Shown in pieces: positions 1 to 7,361 of a stretch of DNA of 64,000 bases. The position numbers and the translations under genes are program-made. Position 1 is the stretch's first letter. Each line of letters begins with the position of its first letter. The notes under the pieces are model-generated. The model was not told the DNA's origin. It saw only the letters and a list, made by a program, of their open reading frames with translations, and searched no databases. The stretch is from Solirubrobacterales bacterium (lineage in GTDB: Bacteria; Actinomycetota; Thermoleophilia; Solirubrobacterales; 70-9). The DNA lies in contig JAMLGI010000001.1 in NCBI GenBank assembly GCA_023958085.1, positions 434,001 through 498,000 of the forward strand, read 5' to 3'.

Positions 1-2
1 TG

Positions 3-341
3 GACACGGTCGGCTCACCCCATCTTTGCGTGCTTCGGGGCGAGGGTTTCCTCAAGATGTTCGAGTATCCGGCAAAGGCCCTCGGCCTGGCCGACAGCAT
101 CGCCGAAGAGCAGGGCATCGAGCTGATGCCGAACCTCCGGATCCGCAACGGCACCGATGGCCTCGAACCGCTCCACGCCGGCTACCCCACGGTCTCGATC
201 TGCTCTTGCACCGAACACAAGCAGCCGGCCAACTATCACTGGCCCAACGACACCGCCGAAAACGTCGATTTCAAAACGGTCAGCGAGGCGATCCGCCTGG
301 CCGAGTCAATGACCCGCCGTCTGTCGGCAGAGTGGATCTGA
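3..341 (+). CDS. M28-type zinc peptidase, C-terminal fragment (runs off left edge)
   Basis: An open frame enters from the left edge and stops at 339-341. The visible 112 residues contain DTVGSPHL near the edge, then GTDGLEPLHAGYPTVSI and NYHWPNDTAENVDF. This order resembles the C-terminal part of M28 aminopeptidases: the GTD segment near the active site, a buried G-x-P strand and the terminal YHxxxDTxxN segment. No internal methionine should be taken as the start, because the homologous region continues upstream of base 30. Family assignment is by motif recall, so it is moderately sure; the N-terminal catalytic half is outside the window. Confidence 0.6.
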   Translation, partial: DTVGSPHLCVLRGEGFLKMFEYPAKALGLADSIAEEQGIELMPNLRIRNGTDGLEPLHAGYPTVSICSCTEHKQPANYHWPNDTAENVDFKTVSEAIRLAESMTRRLSAEWI

Positions 342-484
342 TCGCGAGACACCCCACCTGGGCCGGTCTGCTGCTGTGCTGCCGCCCGGCGTCGACCTCG
401 CCATCACGCCTTACCTCGCAAGCCCGATCTGGCGGCCCTCCGCCAGTCCATCGCGGCGAAGGATCCTGATCGACGAGTGATGAC

Positions 485-847
485 TCAGACCTTGAGCAGG
501 ACCGCGACCAGGGTGGCGATCACGGCCGTGGTGAGACTCATCGAGCCGATCATCAGCGATCGCTGAAGACCGTCGATTCGTGCTTCGAGCCCGGTGAACC
601 GATCGTCCACCTGGTTGAACCGATCGTCCACCTGGTTGAACCGATCGCCCACCTGGTTGAACCGATCGTCCACTTGGCCGAACCGGTCATCGATCTGGCT
701 TAACCGATGATCAACCCGGTTCTCGAAGTGGTCGAGTCGAGCGTCAATCCGGGTGAACCCGTCGCGCACCGAAGTGGCCAGATCGTCCAGCCGCTCGTCG
801 GACCAGACGGACCGTCTCGGTTGATCGGTTTGAGGCCGGGCTGCCAT
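485..847 (-). CDS. Small tail-anchored coiled-coil protein, copy A
   Basis: 120 residues. A polar head (about 1-25) is followed by a run of seven-residue repeats, DDRFNQV and variants (about 45-90), which should form a continuous coiled coil. A C-terminal hydrophobic segment (about 95-118, SLMIGSMSLTTAVIATLVAVLL) suggests a tail anchor in the membrane. The first half and the start region are nearly identical to the protein at 6922-7233, but the repeat number and the membrane segment differ. I recognise no function. An adaptor, sensor or oligomerisation role would be a guess. Its position next to the cas locus may be coincidence or may reflect the duplication that brackets the locus. Confidence 0.7.
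   Translation of the reverse strand: MAARPQTDQPRRSVWSDERLDDLATSVRDGFTRIDARLDHFENRVDHRLSQIDDRFGQVDDRFNQVGDRFNQVDDRFNQVDDRFTGLEARIDGLQRSLMIGSMSLTTAVIATLVAVLLKV
600..683. repeat. Four tandem 21-bp units inside coiled-coil gene A
   Basis: Four units of CGATCGTCCACCTGGTTGAA plus C follow each other at 600-620, 621-641, 642-662 and 663-683, with one to three changes in the last two. Each unit encodes one heptad (DDRFNQV on the minus strand), so slippage would lengthen or shorten the coiled coil in frame. Confidence 0.9.
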
Positions 848-867
848 GTTTCAAGGGTAGTCGGTCG
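695..867. repeat. 173-bp direct repeat, left copy
   Basis: Matches 7081-7253 over 173 bp without gaps, with only about five substitutions. It covers the first half of coiled-coil gene A plus 20 bp of its upstream region. The two copies are in the same orientation and bracket the VOC gene and the whole CRISPR-Cas locus, so recombination between them would delete about 6.4 kb. Confidence 0.92.
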
Positions 868-977
868 GGACGTCGAGTCCGGCTGCCGCTCCGTATCTTT
901 AGGCCTCCGGTAGGCCGTCCGGAGCCATTCCGGAGCACGGTCATCTCGATGAAAACCCGGAGCGGCCGGTAACCGGT

Positions 978-1904
978 TCAGCCGACGGCAAGCAGCAGCC
1001 GGTTTCCGCTCGGATCGGTGAGCATCGGACCGTCCGGGGTCTCCTCGGGAGTGGATCCGTTGCGGCTCACCCGGCGGAGGGTCGCATCGAGTGCGGCCCG
1101 GTCCGGGAAGAGGACGGAGGCATGACGCAGGGCGGCGGCTCCCTCGGGCGCCACCCCGACACCGGCACTTTCCCAGGAGTTCGCTCCGATGTGATGGTGG
1201 TAGCCGCCGGCGCTGAAGAACGCCGCCTGCCCGCCGAGCTCCGCCATCAGGCCGAAGCCGAGAACATCGCGATAGAAGCCAACGGTTTCCGGAACCCGGG
1301 CGACCCGCAGGTGAATGTGTCCCATTGCGGTGCCGTCCGGCATCCCGTCAAAGGTTTCCGTGGCCGGGTCGGACAGTTCCGCCATCAGGTTCTCGAGATC
1401 GAGCGGCAGGGTTGTCATCTGCGCGGCAACCCGCCCCTCCCAGTCTGCCCTTGGCCGGTCACGGTAGATCTCGATTCCGTGGCCATCCGGATCCTCCAGG
1501 TAGAGCGCCTCACTTACGAAGTGATCGGAAAAACCGGTCATCGGCACGCGTTCTCGGGCGGCGTGGGCGAGCCAGCGGGCAAGGTCGATCCGCTCCGGAA
1601 GCAGCAGTGCGAAATGGTAGAGACCGGAGTAGCCCTGTCCCGGGGTTGCATCGGGATGGCCGTGCAGCACCGCGAGTTCCCGCCCCGTCCCGTCAGACCC
1701 GACCCCGAACACGATCCGGTCGCCGCCCCGGTCGAGAACGGTCAAGCCGAGGGCATCCCGGTAGAAGGCGAGCGAGCGGTCCAGGTCCCGCACGGTCAGA
1801 TGCACGGCGCCGACCTTGGTCCGCCGGTCGATCTCGCCGTTGGCGGGATCGGCCACGGCTTCAACTACCTCGGGATCGCGGGGTGCGCCGGACACGCTCA
1901 TCAA
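978..1904 (-). CDS. VOC (glyoxalase/extradiol dioxygenase fold) family protein
   Basis: 308 residues with two vicinal-oxygen-chelate modules: the first begins around residue 30 (VGAVHLTVRDLDRSLAFYRDALGL), the second around 190 (MGHIHLRVARVPETVGFYRDVLGF). Both have the beta-alpha-beta-beta-beta signature, and His/Glu metal ligands can be placed (VHLTV, GHGIEIY, GHIHLRV). The layout is that of CatE-like ring-cleavage or related metal-dependent enzymes; the substrate cannot be told. ATG codons at 1904 and 1901 are both possible starts. It lies inside the segment bracketed by the 173-bp repeats but has no evident link to CRISPR. Confidence 0.75.
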   Translation of the reverse strand: MMSVSGAPRDPEVVEAVADPANGEIDRRTKVGAVHLTVRDLDRSLAFYRDALGLTVLDRGGDRIVFGVGSDGTGRELAVLHGHPDATPGQGYSGLYHFALLLPERIDLARWLAHAARERVPMTGFSDHFVSEALYLEDPDGHGIEIYRDRPRADWEGRVAAQMTTLPLDLENLMAELSDPATETFDGMPDGTAMGHIHLRVARVPETVGFYRDVLGFGLMAELGGQAAFFSAGGYHHHIGANSWESAGVGVAPEGAAALRHASVLFPDRAALDATLRRVSRNGSTPEETPDGPMLTDPSGNRLLLAVG

Positions 1905-2133
1905 TCCAGCTTACGCCGCACCTTCCCTCGGCTGCGGCGGCTCCACAATCATCAACCCGGTTGCGTCCATCGCGGACGACCCCATCGCCTCCCTGATCGC
2001 CGAGATCTCAACCAGATGGCGCCATCCCGGATACCGACGAGTGGTCGAGGCGGAATGATGGCCGCCCGGCCGGCTGGCGACAGGCAAATCAACACTGAAT
2101 TCAGGCCGGGGCGCAAGAAGCCCATCCTTGCCA

Positions 2134-2179
2134 AGGAACGAGCATTCAATCTTCGTCAGAAGATTGAATGCAAGTTCCT
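2134..2179. repeat. Long two-part hairpin beside cas2
   Basis: AGGAAC (2134-2139), GA, a 13-nt arm GCATTCAATCTTC (2142-2154), loop GTCA, the exact complement (2159-2171), AA, GTTCCT (2174-2179). This gives a perfect 13-bp upper stem and 6-bp lower stem split by a GA/AA internal loop. Base composition is much lower in G+C than the surroundings. It could be a terminator, a small RNA or part of a degenerate CRISPR element; no T-run follows on either strand. Confidence 0.8.
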
Positions 2180-2191
2180 GTTTCCCCTGGG
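2177..2191 (+). repeat. CRISPR-repeat-like stretch complementary to the tracrRNA anti-repeat
   Basis: CCTGTTTCCCCTGGG can pair over all 15 positions with CCCAGGGGAAATGGG at 6786-6800 of the proposed tracrRNA (13 Watson-Crick and 2 G-U pairs). It lies just outside cas2, where an array would be expected, but occurs only once in the window. It may be a degenerate or terminal repeat, or chance. Confidence 0.35.
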
Positions 2192-2209
2192 AACTGTAAG
2201 CTTCCGAGG

Positions 2210-2236
2210 CCCCTGGAAACTATGCGTTTGCAGGGG
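2210..2236. terminator. Possible hairpin terminator at the end of the cas operon
   Basis: CCCCTGGAAAC (2210-2220) can pair with GTTTGCAGGGG (2226-2236), 10 of 11 pairs, loop TATGC. On the minus strand it overlaps the cas2 stop codon. There is no clear T-run, so the terminator role is tentative. Confidence 0.4.
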
Positions 2237-2576
2237 TTTCGGCGTCTTCGGATGGACCGAAAATCGCGAGCTGCTGCGGTTCTGGCTCCGGGTTCGCCCG
2301 GTTTTTGTGCTGGACCACGACCATCCGGTGCCACTGGTGCTCGGTCAGGTAGAGCACTCGGCACTCCCCCTGCGGGGGGAGCTTGCCGAGCGCGGCCTTG
2401 CCGTCGCGCTTGGCCTTCTGGACCGTGGGGCAGAACCTTGCGTAGATGCTCCACTGGACGCGCTGGTAGCCGTCGGCGATCAGGTCGTTGCGGAAGCGGT
2501 TCGCCTCGGTTCGCTGAGTCTTGGTGACGACGGGCAGGTCAAACATCAGCAGGATCCACATCGGCCGACTCTCCAT
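2220..2576 (-). CDS. cas2: CRISPR-associated endoribonuclease-fold protein Cas2
   Basis: 118 residues from the ATG at 2576, which overlaps the end of cas1 by 38 bp; an ATG at 2561 would also be possible. The sequence MWILLMFDLPVVTKTQRTEA has the first beta strand and the Asp of the ferredoxin-like Cas2 fold, followed by FRNDLIADGYQRVQWSIYAR, typical of type II Cas2 proteins. Cas2 dimerises and bridges two Cas1 dimers in the spacer integration complex. The larger frame that begins further upstream is not used, because it would run through cas1. The gene ends the minus-strand cas9-cas1-cas2 operon. Confidence 0.93.
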   Translation of the reverse strand: MESRPMWILLMFDLPVVTKTQRTEANRFRNDLIADGYQRVQWSIYARFCPTVQKAKRDGKAALGKLPPQGECRVLYLTEHQWHRMVVVQHKNRANPEPEPQQLAIFGPSEDAETPANA

Positions 2577-3456
2577 CTGTCGCCTCCTTCGGTTCCAGGA
2601 CAAGTGGGGGTGAGGGGACCGGCAGGGCCGGGTCCTCGAGGTAGACGCCGACGTCCTGGGCCCAGGAGTTGATCGCGGCCCGGACCTGCTCGCCGTTCGG
2701 CGCCTCACGCTCAAGCACTCCGGCAAGCAGACGCTTGTTTTCCGGCTTGAGGAATTCATCCGGCTCGATCTCGTCGAACGCGATCCGATCAACCAAGGGC
2801 CGGAACGGCTCCATCAGGTCGTCGACGAGACACCCCGCGTTCGACCTGTGACGGTGGTGAATCCCCAGGCTTGGCCAGAGGCCGGCCGCGTAGACCGCGG
2901 CGAAGGTGTGGCTGCGGATCACTCCGTAGCCGTAGTTGAGCGCGAGGTTCCATGGGTCCCGGCGGTCCTTGTCACGTCGCCAGTTCGGGTGCGGCCGGAT
3001 CAAGGACCAGTACAGCCTGGCGGCTCGACCCTCGGCGTTGGTGGTGTCGCCGGAACGCACCCCACCGGCGATCTCGCTGAGCTTCTTCCTGCCGTCGGCC
3101 GCTGTGTTCGATGCCTGGGCACGGATCTTGGCCTTGACGACGGTTCTCCACAGTCGCTTGGCGGCCGGCTGCGAGAGTTCGGACTGCTGGCGATGACGGG
3201 CCGCGACCCGGTCATGGGAGGAAGGCCCGATCACCGTCGCGGTGCCACGCGCCCGATGAGAGGTCAGTGAAATGCCGATCCCTTCGGTTGCCAGTGTGGC
3301 CAGTGCCCCCGAAGTGACGGTCACATCCGGGCCAAGCAGCAGCCCGGAGATATCTACCAGCGGCGCGACGGAAGTCTCGTCAGCGAACAGGGTGTGCTTG
3401 CGAACCGAGATGTTGCCTGTGAAGGCCGACATGTCGAGGATTCGCCAGCCGGGCAT
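2539..3456 (-). CDS. cas1: CRISPR integrase Cas1
   Basis: 305 residues. The N-terminal beta domain (1-80, including KHTLFADETSVAPLVDISGLL) is followed by the helical catalytic domain. Metal ligands can be placed at Glu142 (NAEGRAARLYW), His201 (GIHHRHRSNAG) and the Asp213/Glu216 region (VDDLMEPFRP). With Cas2 it inserts new spacers at the leader end of an array. It starts 2 bp after the cas9 stop codon and overlaps cas2, so the three genes are co-translated. All catalytic residues are present, so adaptation may be functional even though no array is seen in this window. Confidence 0.95.
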   Translation of the reverse strand: MPGWRILDMSAFTGNISVRKHTLFADETSVAPLVDISGLLLGPDVTVTSGALATLATEGIGISLTSHRARGTATVIGPSSHDRVAARHRQQSELSQPAAKRLWRTVVKAKIRAQASNTAADGRKKLSEIAGGVRSGDTTNAEGRAARLYWSLIRPHPNWRRDKDRRDPWNLALNYGYGVIRSHTFAAVYAAGLWPSLGIHHRHRSNAGCLVDDLMEPFRPLVDRIAFDEIEPDEFLKPENKRLLAGVLEREAPNGEQVRAAINSWAQDVGVYLEDPALPVPSPPLVLEPKEATDGESADVDPADV

Positions 3457-3458
3457 GG

Positions 3459-6400
3459 TTAGTCAGATTCCCCCACCGGTGGCAGATGGTTTGAAACTTG
3501 CGAAATCTCACCTCGCTGAAACGTAGAGGGGACGAAGCTACTTCGTAGCGCTTTGGCCCCTTCGCCTCCGGCCAGGGCTGGACGAATCATGATCTGCTGA
3601 GTTTCAACTGAGAATGTGAAGATGGTCCAAAGTTCACCTTGAATGTCAAGGATGTCACCTTGAGTCATGACCGCAATTGTTTCGATCTCAGCGGTTGGAT
3701 CGAAGCTGAAAACGCGCGCCAATTTCAGGTTTCCTCGCACCCCAACCAGGTTCGGAGACAGGGGCCTTTCCAATGCGTTGATCGACTCGTAAACGTCAGA
3801 AACAGGGACTGTTACCAAGAGCGCAGACGATTTCTCCCGGCCATTCTCTGCCCATGTAGCTGTGACTATTCGTGCGTGGTGGATCTCATCGGTCTTCGCC
3901 CAGCCCATTCGAACCGGCATCCAGGTTGCAACGGGGGTTTCCCTGCCCGATTCATCATCAATCTTGATCGCGCACATTGTTGTGTCATCGGGACCGAGGG
4001 TGCTGCCATCTGAAAGTTCGAGGGTCCGGGCTCGGTCTTCCTTCACCGAACCTCCGGGGCTGGAGAGTCTCCAGAGGGTGCTGGCCACTTCCTGGTCCCG
4101 CACGCTTGAGATCGTCTTCGCATTCCAGGCGTCGCCGATTCGCTTTGGGTGCCAAGGCCGCACGGTGTCCTCGTGGATGCGGCCGGTGGTGGAGAGGCGG
4201 CGGGGGAGGACCGGGATCATGTGCTCGATCAACTCGCCGCCGGTGGCTTCCACCGTGGGCATGACTTCTGCAAGTGAATCAATGTCCGCTTTCGCGCGGA
4301 CCTCTTCCAGTTTCTCGTCGCTCAGCAGGTCGAGCCTCCGGTTCTGGAAGGCCTCGTTCCTGACCCGCACCCGGCGGGTCCAGGTCGCGTTCGTCATCAG
4401 AGCGACCGCGATCGCATCCATTGCGTGGTGTCGGCGATCGCCCCTGTCCTTCTTCGCCCCGAGTCCGAGGCGCTTCGACAGGCCGGTCTCGTTTCGCATC
4501 GCCGCAGTGAAACCTCCGCGGAACACGTCGACCCGGGCATCCGGGTACTTGCGCTTGAGCCGTTCGGTGACCGCCCGGCCCACGAAGGCGGTTGAGGTGA
4601 GTTCTGCCGCATCGAACTCCCGGTCGAAGCCCGTCTTCTTCAGGCGGCGTCGATAGTCACGACGGGCCAGCTCCAGTTCGCTGTAGACCCAGCGGCCCGT
4701 TTCCGGATTGATGTATGGCTTGGCCGGGGTGGGCTTCCACCGGGGGCCGGTGAGCCCGTCAACTCTGGACAGGGTCTCCTCCAGGCGAGCCGCGCCGCTC
4801 TCGCCCGATTCCTCGCACCAGAGGCCGAACGGTTGATGCCCCTTCTTCTGGTTGCAGTCCCGACAGACCGCAGCAAGGTTGTTGAAGATGGTGGCGCCAC
4901 CGGTGCTGCGTGGGACGATGTGATCCAACTCCGTGTTCGGCAGCCGGAGACGATCCCCGCAGTAGAGGCAGACACCTCCCTGGGCGGTGATGTGTTCCTG
5001 TTTGGTGACCACCGACGGGCTTGGCTCTCTGTATCCGAGGTCTTCGGTGACGATCCGCTTTGCTTCTTCACGGGACCCCCGTTCTCGCTGAATGCGAGCA
5101 CTGCGGTCGTTGCGCTCGGCGTGAGACATGCTCGCGTCACGGACGATCTCGACTCCGATCACCGACGGAACACCGTGTTCCGCCTCCAGTCGGGCCACCA
5201 CCTTGCGCACTTCCTTCATCGAGAGCTCGACCCCGTTGTTGGGGATCGGGTCTTCCCATTTCTTTTGGGCACCGGCGGCCCCATGGCCGTAGGTCTCCCC
5301 GGTCGCGTCATGCAGATCGCGTCCGGCTTCCATGCGCCCGTTCAGGTCAGTCAGGACCTGGCGGCAGTAGCTAGCCCTGCCCGGCGGCAGGGTACGACCG
5401 AACTTCTCAACCAGTTCGAGTAGTCCCTCTCGTTCGATCTCGTTCGCGACCTCCTCCAGCAGATCCGGATTCTCCTCGTTGAAGCCGAGGTCCGAGATGG
5501 CGATCGCCACCAGCGCTTCCTGCTCTTCAGATTCAGCCTGATCCCACCACTTGCGAAGTTTGTTGATCCCCTTGGTTGATTTGAGCCGTTCCGCAACCAC
5601 ATGGACAGGCGGTCTGCCGGCGGTGCCGGCCCGGTCGGCATGGACCAGCTTGCCGCCGGTCCAGTCGAGTGCCTCCTCGATCTCGGCCCAACTGGTTTCT
5701 TCGCCGCGGCTCAACAGGTCAACAACCAACTCCTTCTCGGGTCCGGACAGAGGGTCCCGTTCCCCAGAGGGCAGCTCACGCCTGAGGTTGGCGGCCAGAG
5801 CAAGCAGACGGTACCGCTGGTAGATGGGGGAAGAGCGCGGCGCCCTGTAGAAGCGGTCGTCGATCTCACACTTGCCGATCCGTTCGAGCGGGACACCGGG
5901 CTTCACTTGGTGGAGGACCGTCTCGGACAGATCTTTCAGCGCCTGATCCGTGAACAGGTCCCGGTGCGCCTGCCGCTGGACCTTCCAGATCTCGAAAAGC
6001 TCACTGGCGATGAACTCCTGGTGAACCTTCTCAATCCAGTCGTTGATGTTTCGCTGTCCCTCGCCGGTCTCGTTGCTTGACTGGCGGATCTTCGAGGGAC
6101 CTTTCTGCTGGATCAACGCCCAGCTGATTGCCCCCAGGGTCGGTGGCACCGGTTCGCCTGTCTCATCGGTCAGGTCCTGTGCTGCCTTCACGATGTCTGC
6201 CGACTTCTTCTCATCGACCTCGTGGATGTCCACCGGGTCCGGAGCCCGAAGCCAGGGGTTTCTCCAACCGCGATGGCGCGCCATGTGGGGGAGGGCGGTG
6301 GCCATGAGGTGGCGCACTCGATGGGGGTCTTCGACCGGACCGCTCGCCAGTACCGAACGCGCCCACCACGGATCGCGCTGTCGCCATCCGTCCTGAAGCA

Positions 6401-6671
6401 CAAGATCGTAATCCGCAAGCTGGTCCTTCAGCTTTCGACGTCGGGTCTTGCGGCGCTTCAACCGGCGTCGGGCACGAACCACCTCGCCGCGAGCCGCGTG
6501 GCGGGTCTTTCCGTCCTTCTCGCTGAGCAAACCACCCGAATGGATCACGACACCGGCATCGACAACCTCGCCTGTGGGCCTGAATCCGGAGGCCTCGTCG
6601 CCGGCCCTCATCACCGCCCAGCCGATCGATCTCGATCCGATGTCGAACGCCCAGATCAGATTCTCCGACAA
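3459..6671 (-). CDS. cas9: Type II-C CRISPR nuclease Cas9
   Basis: 1070 residues from the TTG at 6671, which has an AGGAGG at 6682-6677. A GTG at 6698 gives nine more residues but lacks such a site. With the TTG start the RuvC-I Asp is residue 10 (WAFDIGSRSIGWAV). The arginine-rich bridge helix is at about 62-81, RuvC-II Glu at 508 (VIGVEIVRD), the HNH domain at about 565-615 with His584 (LDHIVPRS) and two CXXC pairs (568/571, 603/606), and RuvC-III at about 748-760 (HHAMDAIAVA, Asp752). All nuclease residues are intact. The short length and the lack of csn2 or cas4 give type II-C. It forms a dual-RNA-guided DNA endonuclease with the tracrRNA encoded divergently upstream. Confidence 0.96.
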   Translation of the reverse strand: MSENLIWAFDIGSRSIGWAVMRAGDEASGFRPTGEVVDAGVVIHSGGLLSEKDGKTRHAARGEVVRARRRLKRRKTRRRKLKDQLADYDLVLQDGWRQRDPWWARSVLASGPVEDPHRVRHLMATALPHMARHRGWRNPWLRAPDPVDIHEVDEKKSADIVKAAQDLTDETGEPVPPTLGAISWALIQQKGPSKIRQSSNETGEGQRNINDWIEKVHQEFIASELFEIWKVQRQAHRDLFTDQALKDLSETVLHQVKPGVPLERIGKCEIDDRFYRAPRSSPIYQRYRLLALAANLRRELPSGERDPLSGPEKELVVDLLSRGEETSWAEIEEALDWTGGKLVHADRAGTAGRPPVHVVAERLKSTKGINKLRKWWDQAESEEQEALVAIAISDLGFNEENPDLLEEVANEIEREGLLELVEKFGRTLPPGRASYCRQVLTDLNGRMEAGRDLHDATGETYGHGAAGAQKKWEDPIPNNGVELSMKEVRKVVARLEAEHGVPSVIGVEIVRDASMSHAERNDRSARIQRERGSREEAKRIVTEDLGYREPSPSVVTKQEHITAQGGVCLYCGDRLRLPNTELDHIVPRSTGGATIFNNLAAVCRDCNQKKGHQPFGLWCEESGESGAARLEETLSRVDGLTGPRWKPTPAKPYINPETGRWVYSELELARRDYRRRLKKTGFDREFDAAELTSTAFVGRAVTERLKRKYPDARVDVFRGGFTAAMRNETGLSKRLGLGAKKDRGDRRHHAMDAIAVALMTNATWTRRVRVRNEAFQNRRLDLLSDEKLEEVRAKADIDSLAEVMPTVEATGGELIEHMIPVLPRRLSTTGRIHEDTVRPWHPKRIGDAWNAKTISSVRDQEVASTLWRLSSPGGSVKEDRARTLELSDGSTLGPDDTTMCAIKIDDESGRETPVATWMPVRMGWAKTDEIHHARIVTATWAENGREKSSALLVTVPVSDVYESINALERPLSPNLVGVRGNLKLARVFSFDPTAEIETIAVMTQGDILDIQGELWTIFTFSVETQQIMIRPALAGGEGAKALRSSFVPSTFQRGEISQVSNHLPPVGESD

Positions 6672-6749
6672 GTTCTCCTCCTGATTCTCGCAGTCCACCG
6701 ATCTCCCAGTCTCTCGTTCGCAAGGAAATCTGACACGAATCCACGGAAG

Positions 6750-6778
6750 TTGCCAGCGCGGACCCGGTGTGTTAGGTT
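6750..6778 (+). promoter_or_regulatory. Predicted promoter of the tracrRNA gene
   Basis: TTGCCA (6750-6755), a 17-bp spacer and TAGGTT (6773-6778) fit a primary-sigma promoter. A start about 7 bp downstream, near 6785, would begin the RNA directly at the anti-repeat. It reads away from cas9. Confidence 0.6.
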
Positions 6779-6784
6779 CCGCCC

Positions 6785-6857
6785 ACCCAGGGGAAATGGG
6801 TAATACTCAATAAGACTCTTTGAGTTGATCGGGGCCGACGGCGACGTCGGCCCTTTT
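6785..6857 (+). ncRNA. Predicted tracrRNA
   Basis: About 73 nt, transcribed divergently from cas9. The 5' part (CACCCAGGGGAAATGGGTAA) is the proposed anti-repeat. It is followed by AATAAG and a nexus hairpin GACTC-TTT-GAGTT (6814-6826), then GATC. The order AAUAAG-nexus-xxAUC closely matches the region after the anti-repeat in studied tracrRNAs (AAUAAGGCUAGUCC in S. pyogenes, CAAUAAGGCC in Neisseria). It ends in a perfect 9-bp GC hairpin with GCGA loop (6832-6853) and TTTT. Position next to cas9, promoter, nexus and terminator agree; the anti-repeat cannot be confirmed without the array. Confidence 0.82.
6832..6857 (+). terminator. Rho-independent terminator of the tracrRNA
   Basis: GGGCCGACG (6832-6840), GNRA-type loop GCGA, CGTCGGCCC (6845-6853), then TTTT (6854-6857). 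It doubles as the 3' hairpin of the tracrRNA. Confidence 0.9.
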
Positions 6858-6921
6858 CATTCTGGATCGGCGAATCCCGGCAGACCGGGGCTTCGGCGGG
6901 ACCGCGGCCGGCAAGCCGGGG

Positions 6922-7233
6922 TCAGGAGAGAGTCAGAACTGCGGTGAGGGCGGCGACGATGGCTGCGACCAGGGGGCCGGTCAGGCCGAAGAGGCCGATG
7001 ACCAAGGTTCGCTGATGGCTGTCCATCCGGGTTCCGAGATGGTCGAAGCGGCCGTCCATCTGGCTGAACCGATCGTCCACCTGGCTTAACCGATGATCAA
7101 CCCGGTTCTCGAAGTGGTCGAGACGAGCGTCAATCCGGGTGAACCCGTCGCGCATCGAGGTGGCCAGGTCGTCCAGCCGCTCGTCGGACCAGACGGACCG
7201 TCTCGGTTGATCGGTTTGAGGCCGGGCTGCCAT
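6922..7233 (-). CDS. Small tail-anchored coiled-coil protein, copy B
   Basis: 103 residues, paralogue of the protein at 485-847. Residues 1-52 are almost identical (MAARPQTDQPRRSVWSDERL onward to NRVDHRLSQ), then the two diverge. This copy has only two or three heptads (DDRFSQM, DGRFDHL) and a different hydrophobic C-terminus (about 78-102). The shared stretch extends 20 bp upstream of the ATG, so the start region was duplicated too. Function unknown. With copy A it frames the CRISPR-Cas segment. Confidence 0.7.
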   Translation of the reverse strand: MAARPQTDQPRRSVWSDERLDDLATSMRDGFTRIDARLDHFENRVDHRLSQVDDRFSQMDGRFDHLGTRMDSHQRTLVIGLFGLTGPLVAAIVAALTAVLTLS

Positions 7234-7253
7234 GTTTCAAGGGTAGTCGGTCG
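7081..7253. repeat. 173-bp direct repeat, right copy
   Basis: Same orientation as 695-867, about five substitutions in 173 bp, no gaps. Similarity ends sharply at both sides. Confidence 0.92.
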
Positions 7254-7361
7254 AATCGGCGTGTCAAGCGGAGAACCACGGATCTTGCTGTCCTGTAGCG
7301 GGATCGCCCGACTTGGTTGAGTTCCTGCGCAGCTTCTGTGAGCGAGCTGCTGTTCCGGCGG

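Larger units (their letters stand above)
1905..2209. other. Intergenic region downstream of cas2 and upstream of the VOC gene
   Basis: About 300 bp without a credible gene. It lies between the end of the cas operon and the start of the VOC gene, both on the minus strand. It holds a long imperfect-stem hairpin (2134-2179) and a stretch resembling a CRISPR repeat (2177-2191). A CRISPR array would be expected here in many type II-C loci, yet there are no spaced direct repeats. Confidence 0.6.

Noticed and set aside
600-683. Short regularly spaced repeats near the cas locus, considered as a CRISPR array
   Set aside because: The 21-bp units are directly tandem with no spacers and encode coiled-coil heptads.
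1122-2672. Long plus-strand open frame over the VOC gene and cas2
   Set aside because: It is a shadow of high-G+C minus-strand genes, has no domain and runs through the clear VOC and Cas2 coding sequences.
6805-6826. Alternative fold ACTCAA/TTGAGT in the tracrRNA
   Set aside because: Possible, but it would bury the AATAAG motif; the GACTC/GAGTT nexus fits known tracrRNAs better. Both use the same region.
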